Assembly (NCBI GenBank): GCA_041645435.1
Contig: JBAZQB010000001.1
Coordinates: 248,001 to 312,000, forward strand
From: Methanoregula sp.
Lineage (GTDB): Archaea; Halobacteriota; Methanomicrobia; Methanomicrobiales; Methanospirillaceae
Direction of reading: 5' to 3'
Length of the DNA: 64,000 nucleotides
A model generated the notes under the pieces. It was not told where the DNA came from and ran no database searches. It saw only the letters and a list, made by a program, of their open reading frames with translations. Made by a program: the position numbers and the translations under genes. Shown one piece after another: positions 1 to 8,721 of this stretch. Each line of letters begins with the position of its first letter. The stretch's first letter is position 1.

Positions 1-954
1 ATGAACATCCGTATGATCCCCTTAAACCATATCTTCAATCGCCTTCCAAGGGTTGTCAGGGATGTTGCCCAGTACGATCACAAAGAAGTGGAATTTGTTA
101 TCGACGGAGGAGAGACCGAACTTGACCGGAGCGTTATGGACGGGCTCAATGATCCTCTTCTCCATTTAATTCGGAATGCCGTGAATCATGGGATTGAAGC
201 CCCTGATATAAGGGAAAAAGCCGGTAAACCCCGCAAAGGGTTTGTTAAGCTTTCTGCTCATCGTGACCGGGATAATGTAATTATCGAACTTATTGATGAT
301 GGCGGGGGTATCAATGTTGAGAAGGTCAAGTCAAAGGCGGTAGAAAAAGGCCTGATAACGCCGGAAAGTGCAGTGACCCTGACTACCGATCAGGCTGTCG
401 ATCTCCTGTTCCTGCCGGGATTTTCAACCGCAGATACGATTACCGATATCAGTGGAAGGGGTGTCGGACTCGATGTGGTCAGACGATCCATTGAAGCATT
501 AAAAGGTTCTATCCGTGTCGAAACAACTCCGGGAAAAGGCAGCCGGTTTGAACTCCTGCTTCCTCCCACGATGGCCATCGTTGATGTTATGATTGTACGG
601 CTCAACAAGCGGAGACTTGCCATACCTATCAGCAGTATTGTCGAAGTAGCGAATTTTAAGAGTGGTTCGACTCACCGGATAGGAAAAAGTGATACCATTC
701 TTTTAAGAGATGAAGTGCTTGAGATTTTCTTACTCGATGATATGATGGGAAAATCAGATGAGCGTGAGATCCTCATTGTTGTGCAGTACCTGAAACGCAA
801 GTGCTGTATTGCAGTTGACGTTGTCGAAGGAAAGCAGGAAGTAGTAGTAAAACCATTGAGCAGCATTATCGGTAATACCCGGGGAATAAGCGGGATTACC
901 ATACTTGGTGATGGTGAAGTGGTTCCAGTACTTGATGTAAATACTATGGTGTAG
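1..954 (+). CDS. cheA: Chemotaxis histidine kinase CheA, 3' part (5' end outside window)
   Basis: CheA phosphorylates CheY and CheB in response to chemoreceptor state. The visible 317 residues begin near the end of the dimerisation region, then show the HATPase domain: N box around residues 56-66 (HLIRNAVNHGIE), G1 box IDDGGGIN near 98-105 and G2 box SGRGVGLDVV near 149-158. A CheW-like receptor-coupling domain follows from about residue 195 to the end. The His-phosphotransfer domain must lie upstream, so the methionine at position 1 is internal and not the start. The stop codon directly abuts the GTG start of cheC, indicating one operon. Confidence 0.95.
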   Translation: MNIRMIPLNHIFNRLPRVVRDVAQYDHKEVEFVIDGGETELDRSVMDGLNDPLLHLIRNAVNHGIEAPDIREKAGKPRKGFVKLSAHRDRDNVIIELIDDGGGINVEKVKSKAVEKGLITPESAVTLTTDQAVDLLFLPGFSTADTITDISGRGVGLDVVRRSIEALKGSIRVETTPGKGSRFELLLPPTMAIVDVMIVRLNKRRLAIPISSIVEVANFKSGSTHRIGKSDTILLRDEVLEIFLLDDMMGKSDEREILIVVQYLKRKCCIAVDVVEGKQEVVVKPLSSIIGNTRGISGITILGDGEVVPVLDVNTMV

Positions 955-1575
955 GTGGATGAGATGAAATTATCAACAGTGCAGGCAGATGCGATTCAGG
1001 AACTGGGAAATATTGGTGCTGCCCATGCAGCAACAACGTTATCACAGATGCTTTCGAGCCCTGTTTCGATGAGCGTCCCGGCAATAAAGACGATTGACCT
1101 TGCCGAACTCGGAAACCATATTGGCGACGAGTCTGCCGCAATGGTTGTATTCGAACTTCAGGGGGAGATCCAGCATGGCGGATATATTATTTTTTATATC
1201 ACCAAGGAATCTGCCATCCGACTAACCAACACTATGCTGGGAATGACCGAAATGGATCGTGAATTAAATGAGATGGACCAGAGTGCCCTTCTCGAAGTTG
1301 GCAACATTATGGTCTCTGCATTCCTCGATGCCACCGCAGAGCTTCTCGGTTTTATCATGCTGCCGTCACCGCCTGCTCTCAGTATCGATATGGCACATGC
1401 CGCAATGGAGTCGCTCATTGCCCAGTTAGGAGATGACGTGGACGAAGTTTTACTCTTCTCAACAGAGCTGATTTGTGAAGAGCACAAGATTGACAGTGAT
1501 ATCATCATGCTGCCAGAGATTAGTACATTAAAAAGAATTACTGAACTCCTTGAAGAGATGATGAAAGCGACCTAA
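955..1575 (+). CDS. cheC: Chemotaxis protein CheC (CheY-P phosphatase)
   Basis: CheC dephosphorylates CheY-P and binds CheD in archaeal and Bacillus-type chemotaxis. Both active sites of the family are intact: E16-x2-N19 with P42, and E114-x2-N117 with P140, each with the 22-residue spacing expected for the ExxN(x22)P pattern. The frame opens with GTG at 955, directly after the cheA stop; ATG at 964 is an alternative start. Length (206 residues) is normal. It lies between cheA and cheD in the same direction. Confidence 0.95.
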   Translation: MDEMKLSTVQADAIQELGNIGAAHAATTLSQMLSSPVSMSVPAIKTIDLAELGNHIGDESAAMVVFELQGEIQHGGYIIFYITKESAIRLTNTMLGMTEMDRELNEMDQSALLEVGNIMVSAFLDATAELLGFIMLPSPPALSIDMAHAAMESLIAQLGDDVDEVLLFSTELICEEHKIDSDIIMLPEISTLKRITELLEEMMKAT

Positions 1576-1591
1576 AAGACTGTGAGCAGAA

Positions 1592-2083
1592 ATGGCCGAT
1601 CAAAATCCCCAGACCCCGCAAACGGCGATGATTGGCATCGGTGAATACCGGGTCGGTTCCTTTCCCATGATGACCATCGGACTGGGTTCCTGTATCGGGC
1701 TTACCCTGTATGACCCGCAACATAAAACCGGTGCAATGGTACATATTATGCTTCCGGATAGCAGCGGGAGAACCGAACGTCCGGGGAAATATGCAGATAC
1801 CGCCATCCCCCTCCTCATAAAAGAACTCGATAAGATCGGCAGTAATCAACGGTCACTCGTTGCAAAAATTGCGGGCGGGGCATGTATGTTTGAGTATTTC
1901 GGAACCAATCTCAACATCGGTGAACGGAATACGGAAAAAGTACGGATCGTGTTAAAAGAGCAGGGAATCAAGTTGTCTGCTGAGGATGTCGGGGGCAAGG
2001 TCGGGCGATCGGTTACCTTCTTCCCCGCCAATGGCGGTAAAGTCTCTATCAGGAGAGCAGATGGCGTCACGAGCGAGATATGA
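1592..2083 (+). CDS. cheD: Chemoreceptor glutamine deamidase CheD
   Basis: CheD deamidates receptor glutamines and is the regulatory partner of CheC. The predicted triad T28, C34 and H51 has the same spacing as T21/C27/H44 of the Thermotoga enzyme, inside the motif GLGSCIG and the following HIMLP. At 163 residues it is of normal family length. It starts 16 nt after cheC. Its last 23 nt overlap the start of the downstream propeller gene in another frame, which suggests translational coupling. Confidence 0.95.
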   Translation: MADQNPQTPQTAMIGIGEYRVGSFPMMTIGLGSCIGLTLYDPQHKTGAMVHIMLPDSSGRTERPGKYADTAIPLLIKELDKIGSNQRSLVAKIAGGACMFEYFGTNLNIGERNTEKVRIVLKEQGIKLSAEDVGGKVGRSVTFFPANGGKVSIRRADGVTSEI

Positions 2084-3335
2084 AATCGCAGTAATTTTTC
2101 TCATTTTTCTCATTTTTTACCCGGTTAGTGCAGTTCAGCAGGATAATACTTCTTTTCCCGGTGAATCGATCCCAACCGGCTCACAAACTGTGCCGTATAC
2201 AATTACCCTGTTCATCCCCTCTGCAAACCAGGTACACTCAGATCAGATCAAGGACCAGATCAATAGCCCGAACGGCGATGTCATTATCGCGACGGCATAC
2301 GGGTTGTCCTCTTTTAATGGAACCTGGAGTACCCGCCACATCAACCGGGACAATCTTTCACAGGGGCTTATGGATGATTATATCACGGCAATTGAATTCG
2401 ATCATCTCGGAAATCTGTGGCTCGGGTATTCGGGCGGAATTCAGATTTACAATGGTGTCTACTACCAGGTAATCCGGGATCAGCAACTCCTCAAGGAGAC
2501 CCGGATACATGATCTCCAGCGCTGGAACGATGACATGTGGGTTGCAACCGGTCATGCAGGGATTCACCGTTACCGTAATGGTGAATGGACATGGTTCCAG
2601 CCCATGATCCGGAACGGACCGGGGTTTTATGAGATCGACAGTATGACCCTTGATTCAGCGAGCAATTCACTCGTGATAGCAACAGAAAATGAAGGACTGT
2701 GGATTGTACGTAATCAGGATGACCCGGTCGAGTTTGAGATGCTGGCTGACAAAGAGAGTCCTGCCGGACAGATGCAGCATGTGAAACGAGATCCGCTGGG
2801 TGGGGTATATTTCTTCAACCCGGAAAAGATAATTCACTTTGACACAGTATCAGGTTTTGAGGATATCCTGACTACCAAAGATCTTACTCAGGAACAAATT
2901 ACCTTCAATGATATTGCAGCAGGATCTGATGGGAACCTCAACATTGCAACCGATGACGGATTATATATCTGGCGAAATGGGGGGGTATATCGTCACTTCA
3001 GCCGTTTCGAAGGAATCGGCACATCTGAAATTGTCAAAACAGTGAATGTAGATATAAAAAACAGGGTCTGGTTTGCGACGCAGGGATATGTAGGTTATTA
3101 CATCGACAATGCGAATCCTGAAAAACAACTGCAGATTGATCTGGTTACGCCGACTGCCTCACGGATTCCGATTATCATGGTCACACCCGTTAAGCCCAAT
3201 CCTTCAGCAACTACAGTCATTAATCCATCCTCTGATTCATCATCCATTATAACGATGTTTACCCAAATCACCGATCCCATCGTGCATGCCATCAGTGCTA
3301 TAGCTCAAAAATTTGGCGTGAATATCTTTTCCTGA
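2061..3335 (+). CDS. Secreted two-component-regulator-type beta-propeller protein
   Basis: The ATG at 2061 gives a 424-residue protein with a basic N-terminus and a hydrophobic signal segment (AVIFLIFLIFYPVSA), so it is exported. The body carries repeated propeller-like units resembling Reg_prop repeats of hybrid two-component sensors (for example GNLWLGYSGGIQIYNG, DDMWVATGHAGIHRY, NRVWFATQGYVGYY). No kinase or HTH domain follows; the C-terminal ~60 residues are Ser/Thr/Pro-rich then hydrophobic. An upstream in-frame start at 1986 would lie deep inside cheD and lacks the signal-peptide logic. A ligand-sensing role for chemotaxis is inference from the 23-nt overlap with cheD. Confidence 0.75.
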   Translation: MASRARYEIAVIFLIFLIFYPVSAVQQDNTSFPGESIPTGSQTVPYTITLFIPSANQVHSDQIKDQINSPNGDVIIATAYGLSSFNGTWSTRHINRDNLSQGLMDDYITAIEFDHLGNLWLGYSGGIQIYNGVYYQVIRDQQLLKETRIHDLQRWNDDMWVATGHAGIHRYRNGEWTWFQPMIRNGPGFYEIDSMTLDSASNSLVIATENEGLWIVRNQDDPVEFEMLADKESPAGQMQHVKRDPLGGVYFFNPEKIIHFDTVSGFEDILTTKDLTQEQITFNDIAAGSDGNLNIATDDGLYIWRNGGVYRHFSRFEGIGTSEIVKTVNVDIKNRVWFATQGYVGYYIDNANPEKQLQIDLVTPTASRIPIIMVTPVKPNPSATTVINPSSDSSSIITMFTQITDPIVHAISAIAQKFGVNIFS

Positions 3336-3372
3336 CTCTGAATGGTTGTTCCGACGGGGCAAGGGAGATGAA

Positions 3373-4572
3373 TCAATTTTCCTTTTTCTTCTTCAGTTCT
3401 TCAGAACAATACTGCTCAATAGAATCGATGAGAGTTTTCCTGGCCCGTTTAACCCGTGTTTCATTATCAGAAAAGAAATCTGCTGCTATATACCGAAGGG
3501 CTGTTACATAATACTGGTATTGCGGGAATTCACGTTCAAAATCCGTTATTTTGCTCATTGCTGCCTTTTTGTCCTGGTTCAGCAGATCAAAGGATAAATC
3601 AAACAATTCGATAATAGATGCAGGCATACCCTTTGTAGTGGCAAGTTTTCTGAAGCTCTGGTACGTGATCTTCTTTGTCAGGAGCAGGGACAATTTCAAA
3701 CCGAGATAGATAGGCTCGAGATCATCCGGATACTGCTTGATCAGCTGATACACAACGCCCGCAGCACCCGCAGCATCGCGGTTTTCGAGCTTGAAGTAAT
3801 ACATCTCCCGTAAAAAGACTATGTCGGTGTAGAACCGCTCTGAACCGATTTCCAGCAGGCGCTTCTTCATTTCGATATTGTCAGTATCCGTGGCGTTTTT
3901 CAAACCGACTTCAACAAACCATTGTTCGCTCGGGAACCATTCGAGGCCTAAAAAGATCATCTGCCAGAAAATCTTTTCAAGAAATGCCGGGTCATCAATA
4001 TCCAGTTGTCTTAACGTGTTTACCGGTGGCTTTATCCGGGCCAAGTTGAGCATGGTCTCCCGTGCTAATAGTTCCATCTCACCGGGCCGCTGGTTTTTCT
4101 GGACCTCTGTGTCCTTTTTAAATTCCCTCAGTGACAGGACATAGTGGCAGTAGGCTACCGCCGCTCCAATCTTCGCATCAAGTTCGCTATATTGTTTTAA
4201 GAAATCCAATGCGTGACCATAGTCCCCGGTTTTTAACAGTTTCAGACCGACAACGAGGTTCACTCCCATATCGGCATTTTTCCTTTTCTTCAGGCGAAGT
4301 GCATTGAGAATAACCTTTCTGATATATTCAAAATCATTGATATTTGAACTCGCATCCAGCACCTTGAAGGTTATGTTATCGATGAAATCATCATACGACT
4401 CATCGGGAATATCAGGAAAAGATTTTTCGAGAGCAGAAATCATGTGCCCGAAAAAGACCGGGAGGTTTGCATCCACTTTCTCAGTATTGCGCTCGATATA
4501 GCCAGAAAAATCTTTTTTCAGCAGGTTCAGCTTTTCATAGACAATCGCATCGGTCAGCTGTTCTCCCCGCAT
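3373..4572 (-). CDS. Hypothetical all-helical protein, TPR-like
   Basis: I do not recognise the family. The 399-residue protein has no signal peptide or membrane segment and appears helical throughout, with paired amphipathic helices in the C-terminal half (for example AGAAGVVYQLIKQYPDDLEPIYLGLKL split over two helices) that resemble tetratricopeptide solenoids. It ends with a run of Lys and Glu. It is transcribed towards the chemotaxis cluster and lies 47 nt downstream of RLI/ABCE1 on the same strand. A scaffold role is possible but there is no direct evidence. Confidence 0.7.
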   Translation of the reverse strand: MRGEQLTDAIVYEKLNLLKKDFSGYIERNTEKVDANLPVFFGHMISALEKSFPDIPDESYDDFIDNITFKVLDASSNINDFEYIRKVILNALRLKKRKNADMGVNLVVGLKLLKTGDYGHALDFLKQYSELDAKIGAAVAYCHYVLSLREFKKDTEVQKNQRPGEMELLARETMLNLARIKPPVNTLRQLDIDDPAFLEKIFWQMIFLGLEWFPSEQWFVEVGLKNATDTDNIEMKKRLLEIGSERFYTDIVFLREMYYFKLENRDAAGAAGVVYQLIKQYPDDLEPIYLGLKLSLLLTKKITYQSFRKLATTKGMPASIIELFDLSFDLLNQDKKAAMSKITDFEREFPQYQYYVTALRYIAADFFSDNETRVKRARKTLIDSIEQYCSEELKKKKEN

Positions 4573-4619
4573 ATAGGAAAAATGGCATGTCCAGATATTA
4601 AAAGGTATATCAGACGAAG

Positions 4620-6392
4620 TTATTCTTCGTCAGCAGTATAATAATAGAATTCTCCGGAAGTTTTCTGTTCCCGGTCAAGGAATGACCCCGGTTTATTGAT
4701 TCGGGGTCGTCCGCTCTGGTCTCTTCTGAACGTAACATCAAGCTCATCAAGGAACCGGTTCATTCCATCCCGCATCTTAAAAGGTCCTGACGCAGTACCG
4801 GAGATACCTGGCTCTCCTTCAAAGACCAAAATCCGTTCGCTGATCATATCAATGAGGTAGATGTCATGATCGATCACCATGATACCGACTTGTTTTCCTT
4901 CAGCATGGTGCTTGATCATCCGGGTAACTTTGACCCGCTGCTCAACATCGAGATGTGCACTGGGTTCATCGAGAATATACACGTCAGCCTCCCGTGACAG
5001 GCATCCGGCTATGGTTACCCGCTGCAATTCACCGCCACTGAGCTTATCCACCGGTGACTGGAGTATAGGCTCGAGTGAGAGCGATTCTATGATCTCGTGC
5101 TGGTAATATGATGTGTCAAATTTGGTTGTGCATCCGCGCAGGTACATTTCCACGCTGTCTGATGTGTCGGCTTTGATGTACTGGGGCTTATACGATATTT
5201 TCAGGGTTGTTTCCATCTTGCCCGTTGTCGGAGTTTCGACTCCGGCAAGGAGTTTTGCAAAGGTGCTCTTTCCCATACCATTTGCACCCACAATCCCAAG
5301 CACTTCCCCGCTCTTGATAGTTCCTCCGGAAACCGTGAGGTGGAATGATTCGTATTCCTTTGTCATTGCCGGGATGATGAAAAGATCTTCACGATTGGAT
5401 CCTTTATCATGCGCCCGCTTCTCAAAGACAACCTGCGTGGTACGGAACCGTACATTCTCTTCAGTCAAAAATCCTTCAAGGTACTGGTTGATACCTACAC
5501 GGACACCCTTGGGGCGGGTGATTATCCCAAAGACTGCAGGTTTTCCGTAGCCAACGTGAACGGTATCTGCAAGCATATCGAGGATTGCCAGATCGTGCTC
5601 AACGACAACTACCGGTCGTTCTGCTGCCAGTTCCCGGATCAGTTTTGCTGCTGCAATCCGCTGGTAGATGTCCAGAAACGGCGTGATCTCATCGAGGAAG
5701 TAGAGATCGGCATCGCGCGCAAGGCAGGCAGCAATCGCCACCCGCTGGAGTTCCCCCCCGCTTAACGTACTGATATCGTGATCAAGTATCGCATCGAGCT
5801 TGAGTACCGGCATCATTTCTGCCAGTTTATTGCGCTCATCGGTTTTTTTGAGGAGTGCCCGGACCGTCCCCGTGAACATTTTGGGGATATAATCGATATA
5901 CTGGGGTTTTGACGCGATCTTCAAACTCTTTTTTGATACCGTCTGGAGATAATCGAAGAGTTCGGTACCTGCATACCGCTTGAAGATCTCGTCCCAGGCA
6001 ACTTCTGTATCGAAATTACCCAGGTTTGGGCGGAGCTGGCCGGAAAGGATTTTTACGGCAGTGCTTTTTCCAATCCCGTTTGCACCAAGGATACCGGTGA
6101 CTTTTCCTTCAAGAGGGATTGGGAGGCCATAGAGCGCAAACCCGTTCTTACCGTACCGGTGAGTGGGGTGCTCAAGTTCTTCGGGAAGGCTCACAATATC
6201 GATCGCACCGAACGGGCATTTTTTTATGCAGATGCCGCAGCCGACACAGAGTTCTTCGGATATGACGGCTTTTCCCTCTTCTCCGATAATGACGGTTTCG
6301 TCCCCGGTCCTGACGCGGGGACAATAAATAATGCATTCGGTACCGCACTTCTTGGCATGGCATCGGTCTTTATGAACAATCGCAATTCTCAT
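4620..6392 (-). CDS. Ribosome recycling ATPase RLI/ABCE1
   Basis: ABCE1 splits ribosomes after termination or Pelota-mediated rescue. The 590-residue protein has two N-terminal 4Fe-4S clusters (residues about 10-60, including the CVGCGICIKKC motif), then two ABC domains: Walker A GANGIGKST with signature LSGGELQR and DEITPFLD, and Walker A GANGMGKST with signature LSGGELQR and DEPSAHLD. The start is taken as the ATG giving MRIAIVHKDRC, which matches family N-termini; an ATG three codons upstream at 6401 is also in frame. It lies next to EMC6-like, RqcH and Pelota genes. Confidence 0.97.
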   Translation of the reverse strand: MRIAIVHKDRCHAKKCGTECIIYCPRVRTGDETVIIGEEGKAVISEELCVGCGICIKKCPFGAIDIVSLPEELEHPTHRYGKNGFALYGLPIPLEGKVTGILGANGIGKSTAVKILSGQLRPNLGNFDTEVAWDEIFKRYAGTELFDYLQTVSKKSLKIASKPQYIDYIPKMFTGTVRALLKKTDERNKLAEMMPVLKLDAILDHDISTLSGGELQRVAIAACLARDADLYFLDEITPFLDIYQRIAAAKLIRELAAERPVVVVEHDLAILDMLADTVHVGYGKPAVFGIITRPKGVRVGINQYLEGFLTEENVRFRTTQVVFEKRAHDKGSNREDLFIIPAMTKEYESFHLTVSGGTIKSGEVLGIVGANGMGKSTFAKLLAGVETPTTGKMETTLKISYKPQYIKADTSDSVEMYLRGCTTKFDTSYYQHEIIESLSLEPILQSPVDKLSGGELQRVTIAGCLSREADVYILDEPSAHLDVEQRVKVTRMIKHHAEGKQVGIMVIDHDIYLIDMISERILVFEGEPGISGTASGPFKMRDGMNRFLDELDVTFRRDQSGRPRINKPGSFLDREQKTSGEFYYYTADEE

Positions 6393-6414
6393 GAGGATCA
6401 AAAAATGATGGGGA

Positions 6415-6765
6415 TTATTTCGGCATTGCAGTCAGCAGGATTGTCCATGACATGAACCAGAAGGCAAAGGTCATGAATCCCTGGTAGAACCAGTCTTTTG
6501 CTCCCAGTTTTTCGGTATTCATACGCAGGAGCATGAAGATATGCTTCTGGACTACAATTCCTGCAATCATTATCATGAAAGCGAGGAGCCCGGAATCGGT
6601 GCTGTAGGATATGCTGATGTAGTATGATAGTCCGCCAACAAAGATACCAATAAGACTTGCAGCAAGCGTCCGCTTGATGCGGTCGATATGTTCTGCCTGT
6701 TTATCTGCCTTGGTCTTCTGTTTCTTGGTCTGGACCGGCTTTTCTTCGATAATCTCGTCGCTCAT
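6415..6765 (-). CDS. EMC6-like archaeal membrane protein
   Basis: This 116-residue protein has a charged, Lys-rich N-terminus (about 30 residues) and three hydrophobic segments at about 31-50, 56-77 and 91-112, the layout of archaeal EMC6-like proteins. EMC6 is a subunit of the eukaryotic ER membrane insertase and belongs to the superfamily containing small Oxa1-associated proteins; the archaeal role is not settled. It ends 23 nt before RLI/ABCE1 on the same strand and is divergent from rqcH. Family assignment is by pattern and length, not by search. Confidence 0.65.
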   Translation of the reverse strand: MSDEIIEEKPVQTKKQKTKADKQAEHIDRIKRTLAASLIGIFVGGLSYYISISYSTDSGLLAFMIMIAGIVVQKHIFMLLRMNTEKLGAKDWFYQGFMTFAFWFMSWTILLTAMPK

Positions 6766-6807
6766 CCCGTTACACCAGTAGTCTTATTTTTTAGTGCGCA
6801 AGCCATA

Positions 6808-6823
6808 TGTAATTTGGTATAAT
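6808..6823 (+). promoter_or_regulatory. Probable TATA box of rqcH-pelA
   Basis: The stretch TTTGGTATAATAT lies immediately upstream of the first ATG (6826) of the rqcH frame. An archaeal TATA centred near 6818 would place transcription initiation about 25 nt downstream, at the second ATG (6844). This favours 6844 as a leaderless or near-leaderless start. Inference from spacing only. Confidence 0.4.
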
Positions 6824-6843
6824 ATATGGCATCCGAACAGGGC

Positions 6844-8721
6844 ATGAGCGGGATCGACGTTAAGGCAATGACGTCTGAATTGTGTGAAAAGCTGCCGCTC
6901 TGGATCGACAAGGTCTACCAGTTCGACTCCCGGACGCTGGGAATCCGGCTTAACGGTGAGAACAAAGCGAGGAACCTGCTGCTCATCGAATCCGGCAGGA
7001 GAACCCATCTGGTAAAGGAATTCCCCGCACCCCCGAAAAATCCGCCCCAGTACGCGATGCTCCTGCGCAAGTACCTGTCCGGCGGAAAGGTGCTCGCAAT
7101 CCACCAGCACGGACTTGAGCGCATCCTGATCTTTGATATCGGAAAAGGTACCACGGTATACCGGCTAATCATTGAACTTTTTGATGAAGGAAACGTGATA
7201 CTGACCAACGAAGAATACTCCATTGTCAAACCCCTCCGGCATCACCGCTTCAAGGAACGCGAAATTGTTCCCGGTGCAGTGTACCAGCTGACAGCAATCG
7301 ATCCGACTGCATCGTTAGAGAACCTGACCGCAGTACTTAAGGCTGAAGACCGGGATCTTGTCCGTGCGCTTGCTATGGGGTGCATGCTGGGGGGTGCCTA
7401 TGCGGAGTATATCTGCCAGAAAGCAGGGCAGGAAAAAACAATGCCTGCTGCGTCTGCTGATCCGGCTCTTCTGTTTACCGCAATACAGGAATTTTTTGAC
7501 CAGGTACTGCATGCACGCACCCCTGTTATATCGGCAAAGCACTGCGAGTCTGTTGATATCAGGGGCGGAAAGGACCAGCAGACTTTTCCCAGTTTTTCTG
7601 CCGCACTCGAAGCATTCTATCCCCTGACCAAGAAAGAGACGGCAACAAAAGCGGCAAAACCCAAATTCTCCAAAGAGGAGCGAATCAGGAAATACCAGGA
7701 ATCAGCAATAAAAAAATTCGATGAGAAAGTTGCAAAAACCGAAGAGATTGTTGCTGCAATCTATGAGAACTACCAGTTTGTCTCAAACCTGATCACCTCT
7801 CTGGATGCAGCCAGCAAACAACTCTCCTGGCAGGAGATCGAGCGCCATCTGAAAGGGACTTCATCTGCGGATGCAAAAAAGATCACGGCATTTTATCCCG
7901 ATGAAGCAGCGGTCGAGATCGATATTGGAAAACGGGTAAAAATCTATGTGCACGAAGGTATTGAACAGAATGCCGGCAGGTATTACGATATTATAAAGAA
8001 ATTTAAAAAGAAGAAGACCGGTGCACTCGCGGCTATGAAGAATGTTGTCGTCAAAAAGAAGGCACAACGACGTGATATCATCCCGATGAAGAAACTCTGG
8101 TACCACCGCTTCCGCTGGTTTATCACCAGTGATGGCATTGTGGTTCTCGGCGGGCGCGATGCGTCCCAGAACGAGGAACTGGTCAAGAAATATATGGCTG
8201 GCGGAGATCTTTTCGTGCATGCCGATGTTCACGGTGCGAGTGTCGTGATCGTCAAGGGCAAAACAGAACATATGGACGAAGTGGCACAGTTTGCCGCCTC
8301 CTACTCCGGCGCATGGCGGAGCGGTCATTTCTCCGCAGATGTCTTCAGTGTTCTTCCCCCCCAGGTGAGTAAGACCCCTGAATCCGGGGAATTTGTCTCG
8401 CGGGGTTCATTTATCATACGGGGCGAGCGCACCTGGTACCGGAATGTACCGCTCTCTGTGGGTATCGGGCTTATGCTCGAACCGAATGCCGCAGTGATCG
8501 GGGGCCCCCCTTCTGTTATCAGGGGAAAATGCAAGGCATATAATGAGCTCAGGCCCGGGCAGTTCGAGCCGAATGATGTTGCAAAGAAGATGCTTCGCCT
8601 GCTGAAAAGCAAGATATCTGAAGACGAGGAAAAGGCATTAAAAGGCATCCTGAATACCGATACGGTGGCCGCATTCGTACCTCCTGGCGGCTCGGATATT
8701 GTTGGTCAGCATGAAGGCTGA
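6844..8721 (+). CDS. rqcH: RqcH/Rqc2/NEMF-family ribosome quality control factor
   Basis: RqcH binds the obstructed large ribosomal subunit with peptidyl-tRNA and, in bacteria and eukaryotes, directs C-terminal tailing of the stalled chain. The protein has the NFACT-N domain (about residues 1-250), a charged coiled-coil middle (about 270-370, KFDEKVAKTEEIV) and the NFACT-R domain (about 420-540, including DGIVVLGGRDASQNE and DLFVHADVHGASVVIVKG). Start 6844 (MSGIDVKAM) is preferred over 6826 because of the upstream TATA and family N-termini. It overlaps pelA by 11 nt, so the two are probably translationally coupled. Confidence 0.9.
   Translation: MSGIDVKAMTSELCEKLPLWIDKVYQFDSRTLGIRLNGENKARNLLLIESGRRTHLVKEFPAPPKNPPQYAMLLRKYLSGGKVLAIHQHGLERILIFDIGKGTTVYRLIIELFDEGNVILTNEEYSIVKPLRHHRFKEREIVPGAVYQLTAIDPTASLENLTAVLKAEDRDLVRALAMGCMLGGAYAEYICQKAGQEKTMPAASADPALLFTAIQEFFDQVLHARTPVISAKHCESVDIRGGKDQQTFPSFSAALEAFYPLTKKETATKAAKPKFSKEERIRKYQESAIKKFDEKVAKTEEIVAAIYENYQFVSNLITSLDAASKQLSWQEIERHLKGTSSADAKKITAFYPDEAAVEIDIGKRVKIYVHEGIEQNAGRYYDIIKKFKKKKTGALAAMKNVVVKKKAQRRDIIPMKKLWYHRFRWFITSDGIVVLGGRDASQNEELVKKYMAGGDLFVHADVHGASVVIVKGKTEHMDEVAQFAASYSGAWRSGHFSADVFSVLPPQVSKTPESGEFVSRGSFIIRGERTWYRNVPLSVGIGLMLEPNAAVIGGPPSVIRGKCKAYNELRPGQFEPNDVAKKMLRLLKSKISEDEEKALKGILNTDTVAAFVPPGGSDIVGQHEG

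Noticed and set aside
655..690. TTCGACTC-like sequence considered as a tRNA T-loop
   Set aside because: It lies in the cheA coding frame and no acceptor or anticodon arm can be built.
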